From: Firmicutes bacterium UBA5774
GTDB lineage: Bacteria; Bacillota; Clostridia; Peptostreptococcales; Anaerovoracaceae
Direction: 5' to 3'
Assembly (NCBI GenBank): GCA_002418625.1
Contig: DIEM01000025.1
Location: 1 to 28,256 of the forward strand
Length of the DNA stretch: 28,256 nucleotides
Shown one piece after another: positions 1 to 6,403 of the stretch. The notes beneath the pieces are model-generated. The model saw only the letters and a program-made list of their open reading frames with translations. It ran no database searches and was not told the origin of the DNA. Positions within the stretch are counted from its first letter, which is position 1, and every line of letters begins with the position of its first letter. Both the position numbers and the translations under genes were made by a program.

Positions 1-32
1 AGTCCGTTGCCTTACCGCTTGGCTATACCCCA
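1..32 (-). tRNA. tRNA-Gln, partial (5' part only)
   Basis: The 5' acceptor strand, D arm (AGCCAAGCGGTAAGGC) and the 5' side of the anticodon stem are visible on the minus strand. The window ends just before the anticodon. The D-arm and TGGGGTATAGCC start closely resemble bacterial tRNA-Gln(TTG), so Gln is inferred from similarity, not from a read anticodon. It is the last visible gene of the minus-strand tRNA cluster. Confidence 0.75.
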
Positions 33-47
33 ACGTCAAAATCTATA

Positions 48-124
48 TGGGGTGGATAGTGGGACTCGAACCCACGCATGCAGGAGCCACAACCCTGTGT
101 CTTAACCACTTGACTATACCCACC
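48..124 (-). tRNA. tRNA-His (GTG)
   Basis: A complete cloverleaf on the minus strand with anticodon GTG in the loop TTGTGGC. The acceptor stem GTGGGTA/TATCCAC carries the extra G-1 opposite C73, the identity mark of tRNA-His. CCA is encoded at 48-50. Confidence 0.96.
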
Positions 125-162
125 ATATAAGGCGCGCTGAAAACAGCGGCGATGTTAAAAAA

Positions 163-239
163 TGGCGATCCGGATCGGGCTCGAACCGACGACCTCCAGC
201 GTGACAGGCTGGCATTCTAACCAACTGAACTACCGGACC
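163..239 (-). tRNA. tRNA-Asp (GTC)
   Basis: Complete cloverleaf on the minus strand. The anticodon loop CTGTCAC gives GTC (Asp). The acceptor stem GGTCCGG pairs with CCGGATC, the discriminator is G as usual for Asp, and CCA is encoded at 163-165. Confidence 0.96.
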
Positions 240-245
240 GCAAAA

Positions 246-321
246 TGGTGGGCACAATAGGGATCGAACCTATGACATCCTGCTTGTAAGGCAGGCGCTC
301 TCCCATCTGAGCTATGCGCCC
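246..321 (-). tRNA. tRNA-Val (TAC)
   Basis: Complete cloverleaf on the minus strand. The anticodon loop CTTACAA gives TAC (Val). The acceptor stem GGGCGCA pairs with TGTGCCC, the discriminator is A, and CCA is encoded. Confidence 0.96.
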
Positions 322-352
322 TTAAACGAGCGCTTTGCACCCATCTATAATA

Positions 353-429
353 TGGTAGCGGCGAGTGGAGTCGAACCACCGACCTTCCGGGTATGAACCG
401 GACGCTCTAGCCAACTAAGCTACACCGCC
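353..429 (-). tRNA. tRNA-Met (CAT), elongator type
   Basis: Complete cloverleaf on the minus strand with loop TTCATAC (CAT). The acceptor stem GGCGGTG is fully paired, so it is not an initiator tRNA, and the body closely resembles Bacillus elongator tRNA-Met. A tRNA-Ile2 read by lysidine modification cannot be fully excluded by eye. CCA is encoded. It is the first gene of the tRNA transcript. Confidence 0.92.
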
Positions 430-437
430 ACATATTT

Positions 438-484
438 TGCAACGTGCCTGACAACTTCATCAAAGAAATCAGGGACACGTTGCA
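438..484 (-). repeat. inverted repeat at the 5' end of the tRNA transcript
   Basis: A 9-base arm (438-446, TGCAACGTG) is perfectly complementary to 476-484, followed by a second 5-base arm (CCTGA/TCAGG) with a two-base bulge, closing a loop of about 17 bases. It lies between the predicted promoter and tRNA-Met, with its outer arm at the expected transcription start. No U-tract follows on either strand, so it does not look like a terminator. Confidence 0.7.
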
Positions 485-490
485 TTAAAA

Positions 491-519
491 ATACTAACAT
501 TATGATCCTGTTATGTCAA
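491..519 (-). promoter_or_regulatory. promoter of the tRNA operon
   Basis: On the minus strand there is a perfect -35 TTGACA (514-519), a 17-base spacer, and -10 TAGTAT (491-496). Transcription would start near 484, about 55 bases upstream of mature tRNA-Met. Confidence 0.7.
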
Positions 520-632
520 GACATTTTCCGTCTTTATTTCGCCAAACGAGCTTTTTTCTTGAATGTAAAAGCAAATGCAATTTATGACTGCTGCGATTGC
601 AGTTTGTCACGCAGTTTTTTATTACCAGCAGA

Positions 633-1340
633 TCAGTCCTCCAGGATCTCGCCGTCCGTGCCGATCGTCACTATGCTCCATGGGATCATTTTACCGCTGG
701 CGATGATGGCTCTTTTCGCTGCATTCTCAAGACCGCCGCAGCAAGGCACCTCCATCCTGACCACCGTCAGGCTCTTAAGATCGTTGTTTTCGAGGATCGC
801 TGCAAGCTTTTCCGCATAATCCCCTTCATCCAGCTTCGGACATCCAATGATCGTAATCTTGTTTTTCATGAACTTCCTGTGGAAGTCCCCATAGGCAAAG
901 GCGGCGCAGTCTGCAGCGATCAGAAGATTGGCGTCTTGATAATAGGCAGCCTTGACAGGCATGAGCTTTATCTGGCACGGCCACTGGCACAGCTGGGACG
1001 GCAGCTCCGCTGCCTCCGGCGCTTTTGCGGCAGGCGCCGCAGCTCCGGTTTGTTCTTTGACGGCCGATTCTACTTTTGGCTCGGCTCTATTGAAGGTCTT
1101 GGCCGCGGTTCCCGGGCATCCGCAGGCGAGAGGCGGCACGGCATTTATTTCCCTTTCCTCGAAGCTGATGGCATTGGTCGGACAGACCGGCAGGCAATTG
1201 CCGAGTCCGTCGCAATGGTCCTCCCTGAGCAGCTTTGCCTTTCCGTCGACCATTCCAATGGCTCCTTCCTTGCAGGCCTTTGCGCAGAGTCCGCAGCCTA
1301 CGCACTTTTCTTCATCGATTTTTATTACTTTTTTAAGCAT
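633..1340 (-). CDS. dicluster ferredoxin-like 4Fe-4S protein with Cys-rich C-terminal domain
   Basis: A 235-residue probably cytoplasmic Fe-S protein. The N-terminus carries a classic ferredoxin cluster motif with Cys13, 16, 19 and 23, then a second cluster-like motif with Cys43, 49 and 53-Pro. An Ala/Pro-rich linker (roughly residues 88-112) leads to a C-terminal domain with six more cysteines (QLCQWPC, ADC, IGCP, VPCCGG). Such proteins occur in many strict anaerobes without assigned function; electron transfer is the likely role. The ATG at 1340 is preferred over a GTG nine bases upstream because the ribosome site GAGGTG sits six bases before the ATG and would overlap the GTG. It is monocistronic as far as can be seen. 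A redox partner is not identifiable from the neighbours. Confidence 0.85.
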   Translation of the reverse strand: MLKKVIKIDEEKCVGCGLCAKACKEGAIGMVDGKAKLLREDHCDGLGNCLPVCPTNAISFEEREINAVPPLACGCPGTAAKTFNRAEPKVESAVKEQTGAAAPAAKAPEAAELPSQLCQWPCQIKLMPVKAAYYQDANLLIAADCAAFAYGDFHRKFMKNKITIIGCPKLDEGDYAEKLAAILENNDLKSLTVVRMEVPCCGGLENAAKRAIIASGKMIPWSIVTIGTDGEILED

Positions 1341-1381
1341 GTCGTACACCTCATATTTTTGCTGTTATTTGAAATACCCTT

Positions 1382-1409
1382 TTGATAGTCCCACTTTACA
1401 TGATGGCAA
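1382..1409 (-). promoter_or_regulatory. likely promoter of the 4Fe-4S protein gene
   Basis: Minus-strand TTGCCA (1404-1409), a 16-base spacer and TATCAA (1382-1387) lie about 40 bases upstream of the ATG and just past the terminator of the preceding operon. The match is moderate. Confidence 0.45.
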
Positions 1410-1410
1410 T

Positions 1411-1438
1411 ATTAAAAACCGTTGCCCAGGCAACGGTT
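1411..1438 (-). terminator. rho-independent terminator after the nitroreductase
   Basis: Perfect 10-base inverted repeat AACCGTTGCC / GGCAACGGTT (1417-1438). On the minus strand it is followed by TTTTTAAT. It ends the amr-nitroreductase operon. Confidence 0.85.
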
Positions 1439-1522
1439 CAATGATTTTTTTCAAATTATAGTACTTATCATCTTTTAAATATTTTTTCAGGCGGCCCCGA
1501 TCGTCGCATCTCCTCTCTCGAT

Positions 1523-2296
1523 TCATTCCAGCCGCGCAGTGACGCAGTACTCGAATCCCTTGACATCATATGCGGCATCCGGTTCTTTGATGAATTCCAC
1601 AACCTTGCCGGCACGCTCCGCCGCAACCTTTATATGGCAAAGAGCGATGCCGATGTCTATCTGGTTCATACGGCCGTATGCCATAGCCTTGAGCGGATTG
1701 AGAACCTGCCTGCCGACGCGGATGGCGCCGGCCGTGCCTGAAAAGAACCAGGGCTGCGTGTTCGAGGCGGATGGGGCGAGCCTGGCCGCTTCCAGTATGG
1801 ATAAAATTGCGGGATCCTCCCTGTATCCGGGTATATTCGTCAGCTCCGCCAGCGGTTTTCTCCTGAATTCCGAAACAGCATAGCGATGGACCGGTACTGC
1901 GGGTGTTCCTGCAGCCATGACGATCACGAATTCCATATCGCCTGCCGCCTCCACATCCCGGCTTGGCTTTGTCATGCCTAGCCAGCAGCTGCCGATACCG
2001 CTTTGGGACAGCCTCAGATCCAACTGCTGCAGCATATAGCCGGTGTTCATCAGATACCCTTCGGCCGGCTCGGAATATGCCGCCAGATAATATGGAGCCG
2101 CGACGCCGAACAACGCGCTGCGGGCTTCTCCGGCTGCAAGGACGCGGTGTTCGGTCCTGATGGCCGGATCCAGCGGCTCAAGCTTTTGCAGAGCCTGACG
2201 GATCGATTCCGGTATGTGCGCGTCATTGCCTGTCATATCGTATTTGCGCACGGAACGCCGCATGAAAATCGTTTCATATATTGAATGGTCCGTCAT
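1523..2296 (-). CDS. nitroreductase-family FMN protein
   Basis: 257 residues, consistent with an FMN-dependent nitroreductase-family oxidoreductase that would reduce a substrate with NAD(P)H. The N-terminal MRRSVRKYD resembles the RxSxRxF/Y flavin-binding start of the family. The middle has SGIGSCWLGM, and the C-terminal half has APSASNTQPWFF, the usual SxxNxQPW flavin contact. The IDIGIALCHI segment matches the DxGia..nl helix. GGAGGAAAAC precedes the ATG. It begins only 15 bases after the radical SAM gene and ends at a terminator, so it is the last gene of the AmmeMemoRadiSam operon. The substrate is unknown; the linkage to a radical SAM system is the only clue. Confidence 0.85.
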   Translation of the reverse strand: MTDHSIYETIFMRRSVRKYDMTGNDAHIPESIRQALQKLEPLDPAIRTEHRVLAAGEARSALFGVAAPYYLAAYSEPAEGYLMNTGYMLQQLDLRLSQSGIGSCWLGMTKPSRDVEAAGDMEFVIVMAAGTPAVPVHRYAVSEFRRKPLAELTNIPGYREDPAILSILEAARLAPSASNTQPWFFSGTAGAIRVGRQVLNPLKAMAYGRMNQIDIGIALCHIKVAAERAGKVVEFIKEPDAAYDVKGFEYCVTARLE

Positions 2297-2311
2297 GTTT
2301 TCCTCCAGATT

Positions 2312-3175
2312 TCAAACATTTCCCTCAAACACATACTTGAGGTTCTTGCGGGCAATCTCCGCCAGCTCATAGACCGCATCGACCGGAGTCGGCTGCTTGT
2401 CCATCATCCTGTATCTTGGAAAGAATCGGGTGATATGCAGCGGCAGTTCACGGTCGATCGAAGCCAGCCAGGCCGACAGTTCATCGATTTCATCAGTACT
2501 GTCGTTTTCGCCCGGGATGATCAGCGTCGTCACTTCGACATGGCAGCTGCCGGCGGCTGTTGCGATGGTTCTCTTGACGGCTTCAAGTTCTCCTCCGACA
2601 CGTTTGTAGAAATAGGGCGAAAAACTTTTCAGATCGATGTTCATCGCATCGATATACGGAAGCAGCCTGGCAAGCGGTGCTTCATTGATGAATCCATTGG
2701 TCACGAGCACGTTTTTCAGATCCTTCAGACGAGCCAGCTTCGCGCAGTCAAGGACGTACTCGAAGCCGATAAGCGGCTCGTTATAGGTGTATGCGATGCC
2801 GATGTTGCCGGACGGGATCAGATCCAGCGCTTGGGCGACCAGCTCCTCCGGTTTTGTGTACACCGTGGCAACCGAAGTTTTGTCAGCCTGAGATATGGCA
2901 TAATTCTGACAGAAACTGCAACGGAAATTGCAGCCGTAACTGCCAACCGACAATATCATCTTCCCCGGGAAGTAACGATAAAACGGTTTCTTTTCCACAG
3001 GATCCAGCGAAACCGATGTCAGCTCGCCATAGCTTTCGGCATACAATTTCCCTTTGATATTGGCCCTGACGTGGCATAGTCCCTTTCCGCCGTCCGGGAT
3101 GTAACACCTGTGCGGGCACAAAGTGCACCGGACCTTTCTGTCATCCTTCTTTTCATAAAACATTGCCTCTTTCAA
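2312..3175 (-). CDS. amrS: AmmeMemoRadiSam system radical SAM enzyme (short C-terminus)
   Basis: 287 residues, related to pyruvate formate-lyase activating enzymes. The radical SAM cluster motif is Cys82-x3-Cys86-x2-Cys89 (GCNFRCSFCQNY). An additional N-terminal cysteine group (Cys17, 20, 24 and 34) is typical of this subfamily. SAM-binding and barrel features follow (IGIAYTYNEPL, NVLVTNGFI, MNIDLKSF). Its ATG overlaps the stop of the MEMO-AMMECR1 gene by four bases, a mark of translational coupling. The protein stops after YVFEGNV. From memory, relatives usually continue about 30 residues with a CPxCG zinc-ribbon-like tail, which is absent here; the nitroreductase ribosome site follows directly. 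Its substrate is not known in any organism as far as I am aware. Confidence 0.93.
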   Translation of the reverse strand: MKEAMFYEKKDDRKVRCTLCPHRCYIPDGGKGLCHVRANIKGKLYAESYGELTSVSLDPVEKKPFYRYFPGKMILSVGSYGCNFRCSFCQNYAISQADKTSVATVYTKPEELVAQALDLIPSGNIGIAYTYNEPLIGFEYVLDCAKLARLKDLKNVLVTNGFINEAPLARLLPYIDAMNIDLKSFSPYFYKRVGGELEAVKRTIATAAGSCHVEVTTLIIPGENDSTDEIDELSAWLASIDRELPLHITRFFPRYRMMDKQPTPVDAVYELAEIARKNLKYVFEGNV

Positions 3176-4557
3176 TGGTGTCTCACCACCTCGAAACGCT
3201 CGATGCTGTAATTGGATCCAGGCGAAATGCCCGCCTTATGGAGCGCGATTTCCAACTGCTCCTCGACCGTATGGACATTTTCCAGATTCGGCAGCAGCAA
3301 GCCCTTTTTATGGCCGTTGTTGACGATGACGCCGTATTTCAATGCATCCAGCTCAGATCTGTCTCGGATCGGCTCCGGCTTCGACAGCACATCCACGCTG
3401 TAGACGATATCCTTGAGCTCATCGCCGGTCACGACCGGGAATCGAACGTCCCCCACACCCGCACTGACTGCGTTTTTAATGATTTCCTGCGCGATGCTTT
3501 CTTCTGTCGGCGCGATAGTCCCAATGCAGCCCCGCAGCCGTCCATGCTTTTTCAGCGAGACGAAAACGCCCGCCCTTTGAGCGGTCAACTCCTCCGGGAG
3601 ATTTTCCGGCAAAGGAAGCGTCTTGCCATTTTTGACATAATATTCGAGTGAACTCCGGGCAAGCTTGACAAAAGGATCCTCTTTCCCTTTTATATCCGCC
3701 AGCTTGTCTTCCCTGACCTTCTGAAGCCTGTCAAGAAAATTCCGCTCATTATCGGCCGCGACCGGCTTATAGGCGCATATCGCGTATCCCACCCCGAACG
3801 GCCCTTCGTAGGAAAGCATATCCGCGTCGACCGAAAGCCTGTCGAGCGCTCCCGCCAAAATCACGAACGAACGCAGTCCGCATTCTCCAGCCGAGCTGCA
3901 AAAGCTCTCGTCCAGCGTGATGAATTTCATGAAATCGGCGGATTGCATCGCGCTGGTCAGATGCCTGTCAAAATCCGGGCCTTCCTTTGCGTAAGTATAA
4001 GGTCCGTCGTTGGAAAGCCTGTGGGACAGGTCGCCGCTGGCAATAATGACCGTCCTGCGCCCCAGCTTTTCCGCTGTCTTTCTGAGGCACATCCCAAAGC
4101 GATAATGCTCCTCAAGCGTCAACCCGGATGTCGATATCCGGACGAGATTGAAATGGCTCAATTGTTTTCCGATAAAATACAGCGGCACGATGACGCCGTG
4201 ATCCAGTTCCCTGTCCTTTTCACCCAGCGTCCCCGCTGCGATCCCTTCCTCGGCGGCGGCTTCGGAAAGTCCGCTGATCATTTCCGTGTCATAGGGCGCG
4301 TCGACGATCACCTGCGGCGCGCCGAACCGGGACAAGCTGCCGCGGCCCTTGCTTCCCGGAGATATATGTATGTAGTCTGAATACATTATGGCATGAGGCG
4401 TGATGACGACAACAGTCTCCGGATCCTGAGATCCGATCCTTCTGGCGATCTCCTCATACGCATCGATGGTCCTCTGGATTTCCTTCTCTTTGCCCATCCC
4501 GACTTCCGGTATGACAACCGGCGGATGGGGAACGATGTAAGCACCAATTATTGACAT
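3172..4557 (-). CDS. amrA: MEMO-like/LigB-like + AMMECR1 fusion protein (AmmeMemoRadiSam proteins B and A)
   Basis: 461 residues in two parts. Residues 1-265 form a class III extradiol-dioxygenase/MEMO-like domain with candidate metal or active-site histidines His11 (VPHPPVV), His55 (VITPHA), His120 (ELDHGV) and His179 (SGDLSHR). Residues about 293-461 are an AMMECR1 domain with the signature LRGCIGT at 341-347 and a conserved RFPVVTGDEL-type strand. Human MEMO1 and AMMECR1 are the eukaryotic relatives. The ATG at 4557 is chosen over a GTG nine bases upstream because GGGAG lies eight bases before it. First gene of a three-gene operon with the radical SAM enzyme and a nitroreductase. The molecular role of the triad is undetermined. 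Confidence 0.93.
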   Translation of the reverse strand: MSIIGAYIVPHPPVVIPEVGMGKEKEIQRTIDAYEEIARRIGSQDPETVVVITPHAIMYSDYIHISPGSKGRGSLSRFGAPQVIVDAPYDTEMISGLSEAAAEEGIAAGTLGEKDRELDHGVIVPLYFIGKQLSHFNLVRISTSGLTLEEHYRFGMCLRKTAEKLGRRTVIIASGDLSHRLSNDGPYTYAKEGPDFDRHLTSAMQSADFMKFITLDESFCSSAGECGLRSFVILAGALDRLSVDADMLSYEGPFGVGYAICAYKPVAADNERNFLDRLQKVREDKLADIKGKEDPFVKLARSSLEYYVKNGKTLPLPENLPEELTAQRAGVFVSLKKHGRLRGCIGTIAPTEESIAQEIIKNAVSAGVGDVRFPVVTGDELKDIVYSVDVLSKPEPIRDRSELDALKYGVIVNNGHKKGLLLPNLENVHTVEEQLEIALHKAGISPGSNYSIERFEVVRHH

Positions 4558-4604
4558 GATGATCACTCCCTTTTTCCTATCAACCCCCAGTTTCTGTTTT
4601 CTTC

Positions 4605-4610
4605 ATTATA
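4605..4610 (-). promoter_or_regulatory. probable -10 of the amr operon
   Basis: A perfect minus-strand TATAAT lies about 50 bases upstream of the MEMO-AMMECR1 start. The -35 position holds only a T-rich CATTTT at 17-base spacing, so it is a weaker match than the divergent promoter on the other strand. Confidence 0.45.
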
Positions 4611-4618
4611 TACCTGTA

Positions 4619-4647
4619 TTGCAAAAAAAAATGTAGATTTTTATAAT
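4619..4647 (+). promoter_or_regulatory. promoter of the isochorismatase-family gene
   Basis: TTGCAA (4619-4624), a 17-base spacer and perfect TATAAT (4642-4647). It is divergent from the amr operon and predicts a start near 4654, leaving a leader of about 80 bases. Confidence 0.75.
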
Positions 4648-4731
4648 TTCTGTACTACAATGAAGGTGTAAAACAAATTGTAAATCATTCCTGCCCGATG
4701 GGGCACCGTCTGAAAGTCTGGAGGCAGCGTC

Positions 4732-5292
4732 ATGATGGATATCAGCAAAGGCAATACGATCATTTTTTCGGTCGATATGAACAATGGATTTGCCAGGGAA
4801 GGTCCCCTCTACAGCAAGCGCGTCGAGGCGCTCATCGCGCCGACGGCCGCTTTTCTGGCGGAAGCAAGGAATGCAGGCATTCCCGTCATAGCCTTTACGG
4901 ACGCACATCAGGACGATTCCCTGGAATTCGGCGGCTACCCCCCTCATTGCCTGGACGGAACGGCCGAATCCGAAATTGTCGATGAATTGAAGCCCTATAT
5001 CGACCGCATCATTAAAAAGAATTCAACAAACTGCTTTTTTGTTTACGACGGCCCTTATGAGCCGGATCACAACTATATCATCACCGGCTGCTGCACCGAT
5101 ATCTGCATCTATCAGTTTGCCGTCACGCTGCGGGCATATCTGAACCAGCACGATATCCGGGCCCGTGTCATCGTTCCGAGGGATCTAACGGACACCTATG
5201 ATGCTCCCGGCCATGATGCCCTGATCCTGAACGACGTTTTTTTCAAGAGCATGGCCGACAACGGCATCGAGGTGCCGGCAAAGCTCCTGTGA
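4732..5292 (+). CDS. isochorismatase/nicotinamidase-family cysteine hydrolase
   Basis: 186 residues with the family catalytic triad: Asp15 (FSVDMNNGF), a Lys at 95/96, and Cys125 in GCCTDICIYQFA, where the TDxC context matches nicotinamidases. PPHCLDGTAESE around residues 70-80 corresponds to the loop before the catalytic lysine that in nicotinamidases reads P-x-H-C-xx-GTxGxE. This suggests amide hydrolysis, plausibly nicotinamide to nicotinate, but the metal-binding histidine set of true PncA is not clearly present. I therefore leave it unnamed. GGAGG stands seven bases before the first ATG. The stalk-domain gene starts 37 bases after its stop with no terminator between, so they may share a transcript. 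Confidence 0.88.
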   Translation: MMDISKGNTIIFSVDMNNGFAREGPLYSKRVEALIAPTAAFLAEARNAGIPVIAFTDAHQDDSLEFGGYPPHCLDGTAESEIVDELKPYIDRIIKKNSTNCFFVYDGPYEPDHNYIITGCCTDICIYQFAVTLRAYLNQHDIRARVIVPRDLTDTYDAPGHDALILNDVFFKSMADNGIEVPAKLL

Positions 5293-5329
5293 CAGCCTGT
5301 GACCCATAATTTAAAGGAGGTAACGGAAT

Positions 5330-6337
5330 ATGCGAAAAACATCACTATTCAGAGTGTCGGTTCTCGTGCTGACACTGTTGCTCGTATTGACCATGAGTGT
5401 CTTTGCCGGTCTTGGCAACGGCAACGGCCACTGGAAATGGAGCGGCGGCATACACGCAGCCGAGTTCGGCGGCGGTCACGGCTTTGACAAATGGTTTTAC
5501 GGCGGCGCCGACCCCAATTACGTCTGGTCGGTTCATTATGAGCTTATCTCTGGAGATGTTGCCGATATTGATATCGACGATGAGGGCAGCGTCGACTACT
5601 ATTACTTTGAAATCGACATCGATGGGAAATCTGACAATATCATCTTCAAAGCGACAGACGACACATTCGTTCTGGACCCGACCGACCCCGAGTTCCTTGA
5701 CTTGGACGATATTGACGTGGAGGATCCTGTCATCCTGCTGATAGACAAGGATGCCGACTATATCGAAGGTGACGGCGACGATCCGGACATGACGGATGAT
5801 GTGGCCGGATTCATTCTCAATGCGGACATCGGCGAGCTTGCTCTTTCAGTATTCGATAATACACTGACTGATATCGGCGGCGAACTGCAGCTCGATGTGA
5901 CTTCCGGAACAGAGATCTGGGATCTCAATGACGACGATGATGACCTGACCGAGGAGGACGTCAGAAACACTGAAAGCCTTGCTTATTTCAGCGATACGAG
6001 CGGCGATGACCCGGTTGTGGCCGACGCGGAATTCATCCTCGTCCTGAACAGGACGCCCAAGGTCGCCAGGGAAAGCTTCAGCAACGGCGGATACAAATAC
6101 ATCCCTCTGCGTGCCGCGGCTTCCAGCTGCAAATATGAATGTCGCTGGATCTCTGCCGAGGACGGCATCCTGCTCACCCGGGGCGAAACGGAAATATTGA
6201 TCAGGCTTGGCGATACCGAATACACGAAGGATGGCCATGACGGCGAATTCAGCGCCCCGCCGCTTTTGAAAAACGGCAAGACCTTTGTTCCAAAGGAAAT
6301 CATTGAGATCATGGACAAAGCAGGAAAAATTTTATAG
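5330..6337 (+). CDS. secreted acidic protein with C-terminal copper-amine-oxidase-N-like (stalk) domain
   Basis: 335 residues. The N-terminus is a clear signal peptide (basic MRKTSLFR, hydrophobic core, likely cleavage after VFA near residue 26). A Gly/His-rich stretch follows (GNGNGHWKWSGG). The central part, roughly residues 70-220, is extremely rich in Asp (IDIDDEGSVD, LDLDDIDVED, EGDGDDPDMTDD, NDDDDDLTEED), suggesting calcium binding or a highly charged surface role. Residues about 235-330 resemble the stalk domain common in clostridial surface proteins (YIPLRAAAS, ISAEDGILLTRGETEILIRLGD, KNGKTFVPKEII). AAAGGAGGT lies eight bases before the ATG, an almost perfect ribosome site. No LPxTG, S-layer or membrane anchor is seen, so it is probably exported or wall-associated. 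Function unknown. Confidence 0.85.
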   Translation: MRKTSLFRVSVLVLTLLLVLTMSVFAGLGNGNGHWKWSGGIHAAEFGGGHGFDKWFYGGADPNYVWSVHYELISGDVADIDIDDEGSVDYYYFEIDIDGKSDNIIFKATDDTFVLDPTDPEFLDLDDIDVEDPVILLIDKDADYIEGDGDDPDMTDDVAGFILNADIGELALSVFDNTLTDIGGELQLDVTSGTEIWDLNDDDDDLTEEDVRNTESLAYFSDTSGDDPVVADAEFILVLNRTPKVARESFSNGGYKYIPLRAAASSCKYECRWISAEDGILLTRGETEILIRLGDTEYTKDGHDGEFSAPPLLKNGKTFVPKEIIEIMDKAGKIL

Positions 6338-6365
6338 CGCAGCGTAAAAAATCAGTGGCCGTACT

Positions 6366-6403
6366 AAAAATCAGGCTCCGGAGATCCGGAGCCTATTTTT
6401 TTT
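6366..6403. terminator. bidirectional rho-independent terminator
   Basis: Ten-base inverted repeat AGGCTCCGGA / TCCGGAGCCT (6373-6394), followed on the plus strand by eight T (6396-6403) and on the minus strand by five T (6370-6366). It separates the stalk-domain gene from the convergent aldolase, whose TAG stop (6393-6395) overlaps the hairpin. Confidence 0.9.

Noticed and set aside
1..429. tRNA cluster as an integration site for a mobile element
   Set aside because: No integrase, direct repeats of tRNA ends or composition change is visible nearby.
597..1385. 262-residue plus-strand frame opposite the 4Fe-4S protein
   Set aside because: It is antisense to a gene with clear ferredoxin motifs, has no ribosome site, and its composition is that of a shadow frame.
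2285..3079. 264-residue plus-strand frame
   Set aside because: Lies opposite the radical SAM gene; its sequence mirrors that gene's codon pattern.
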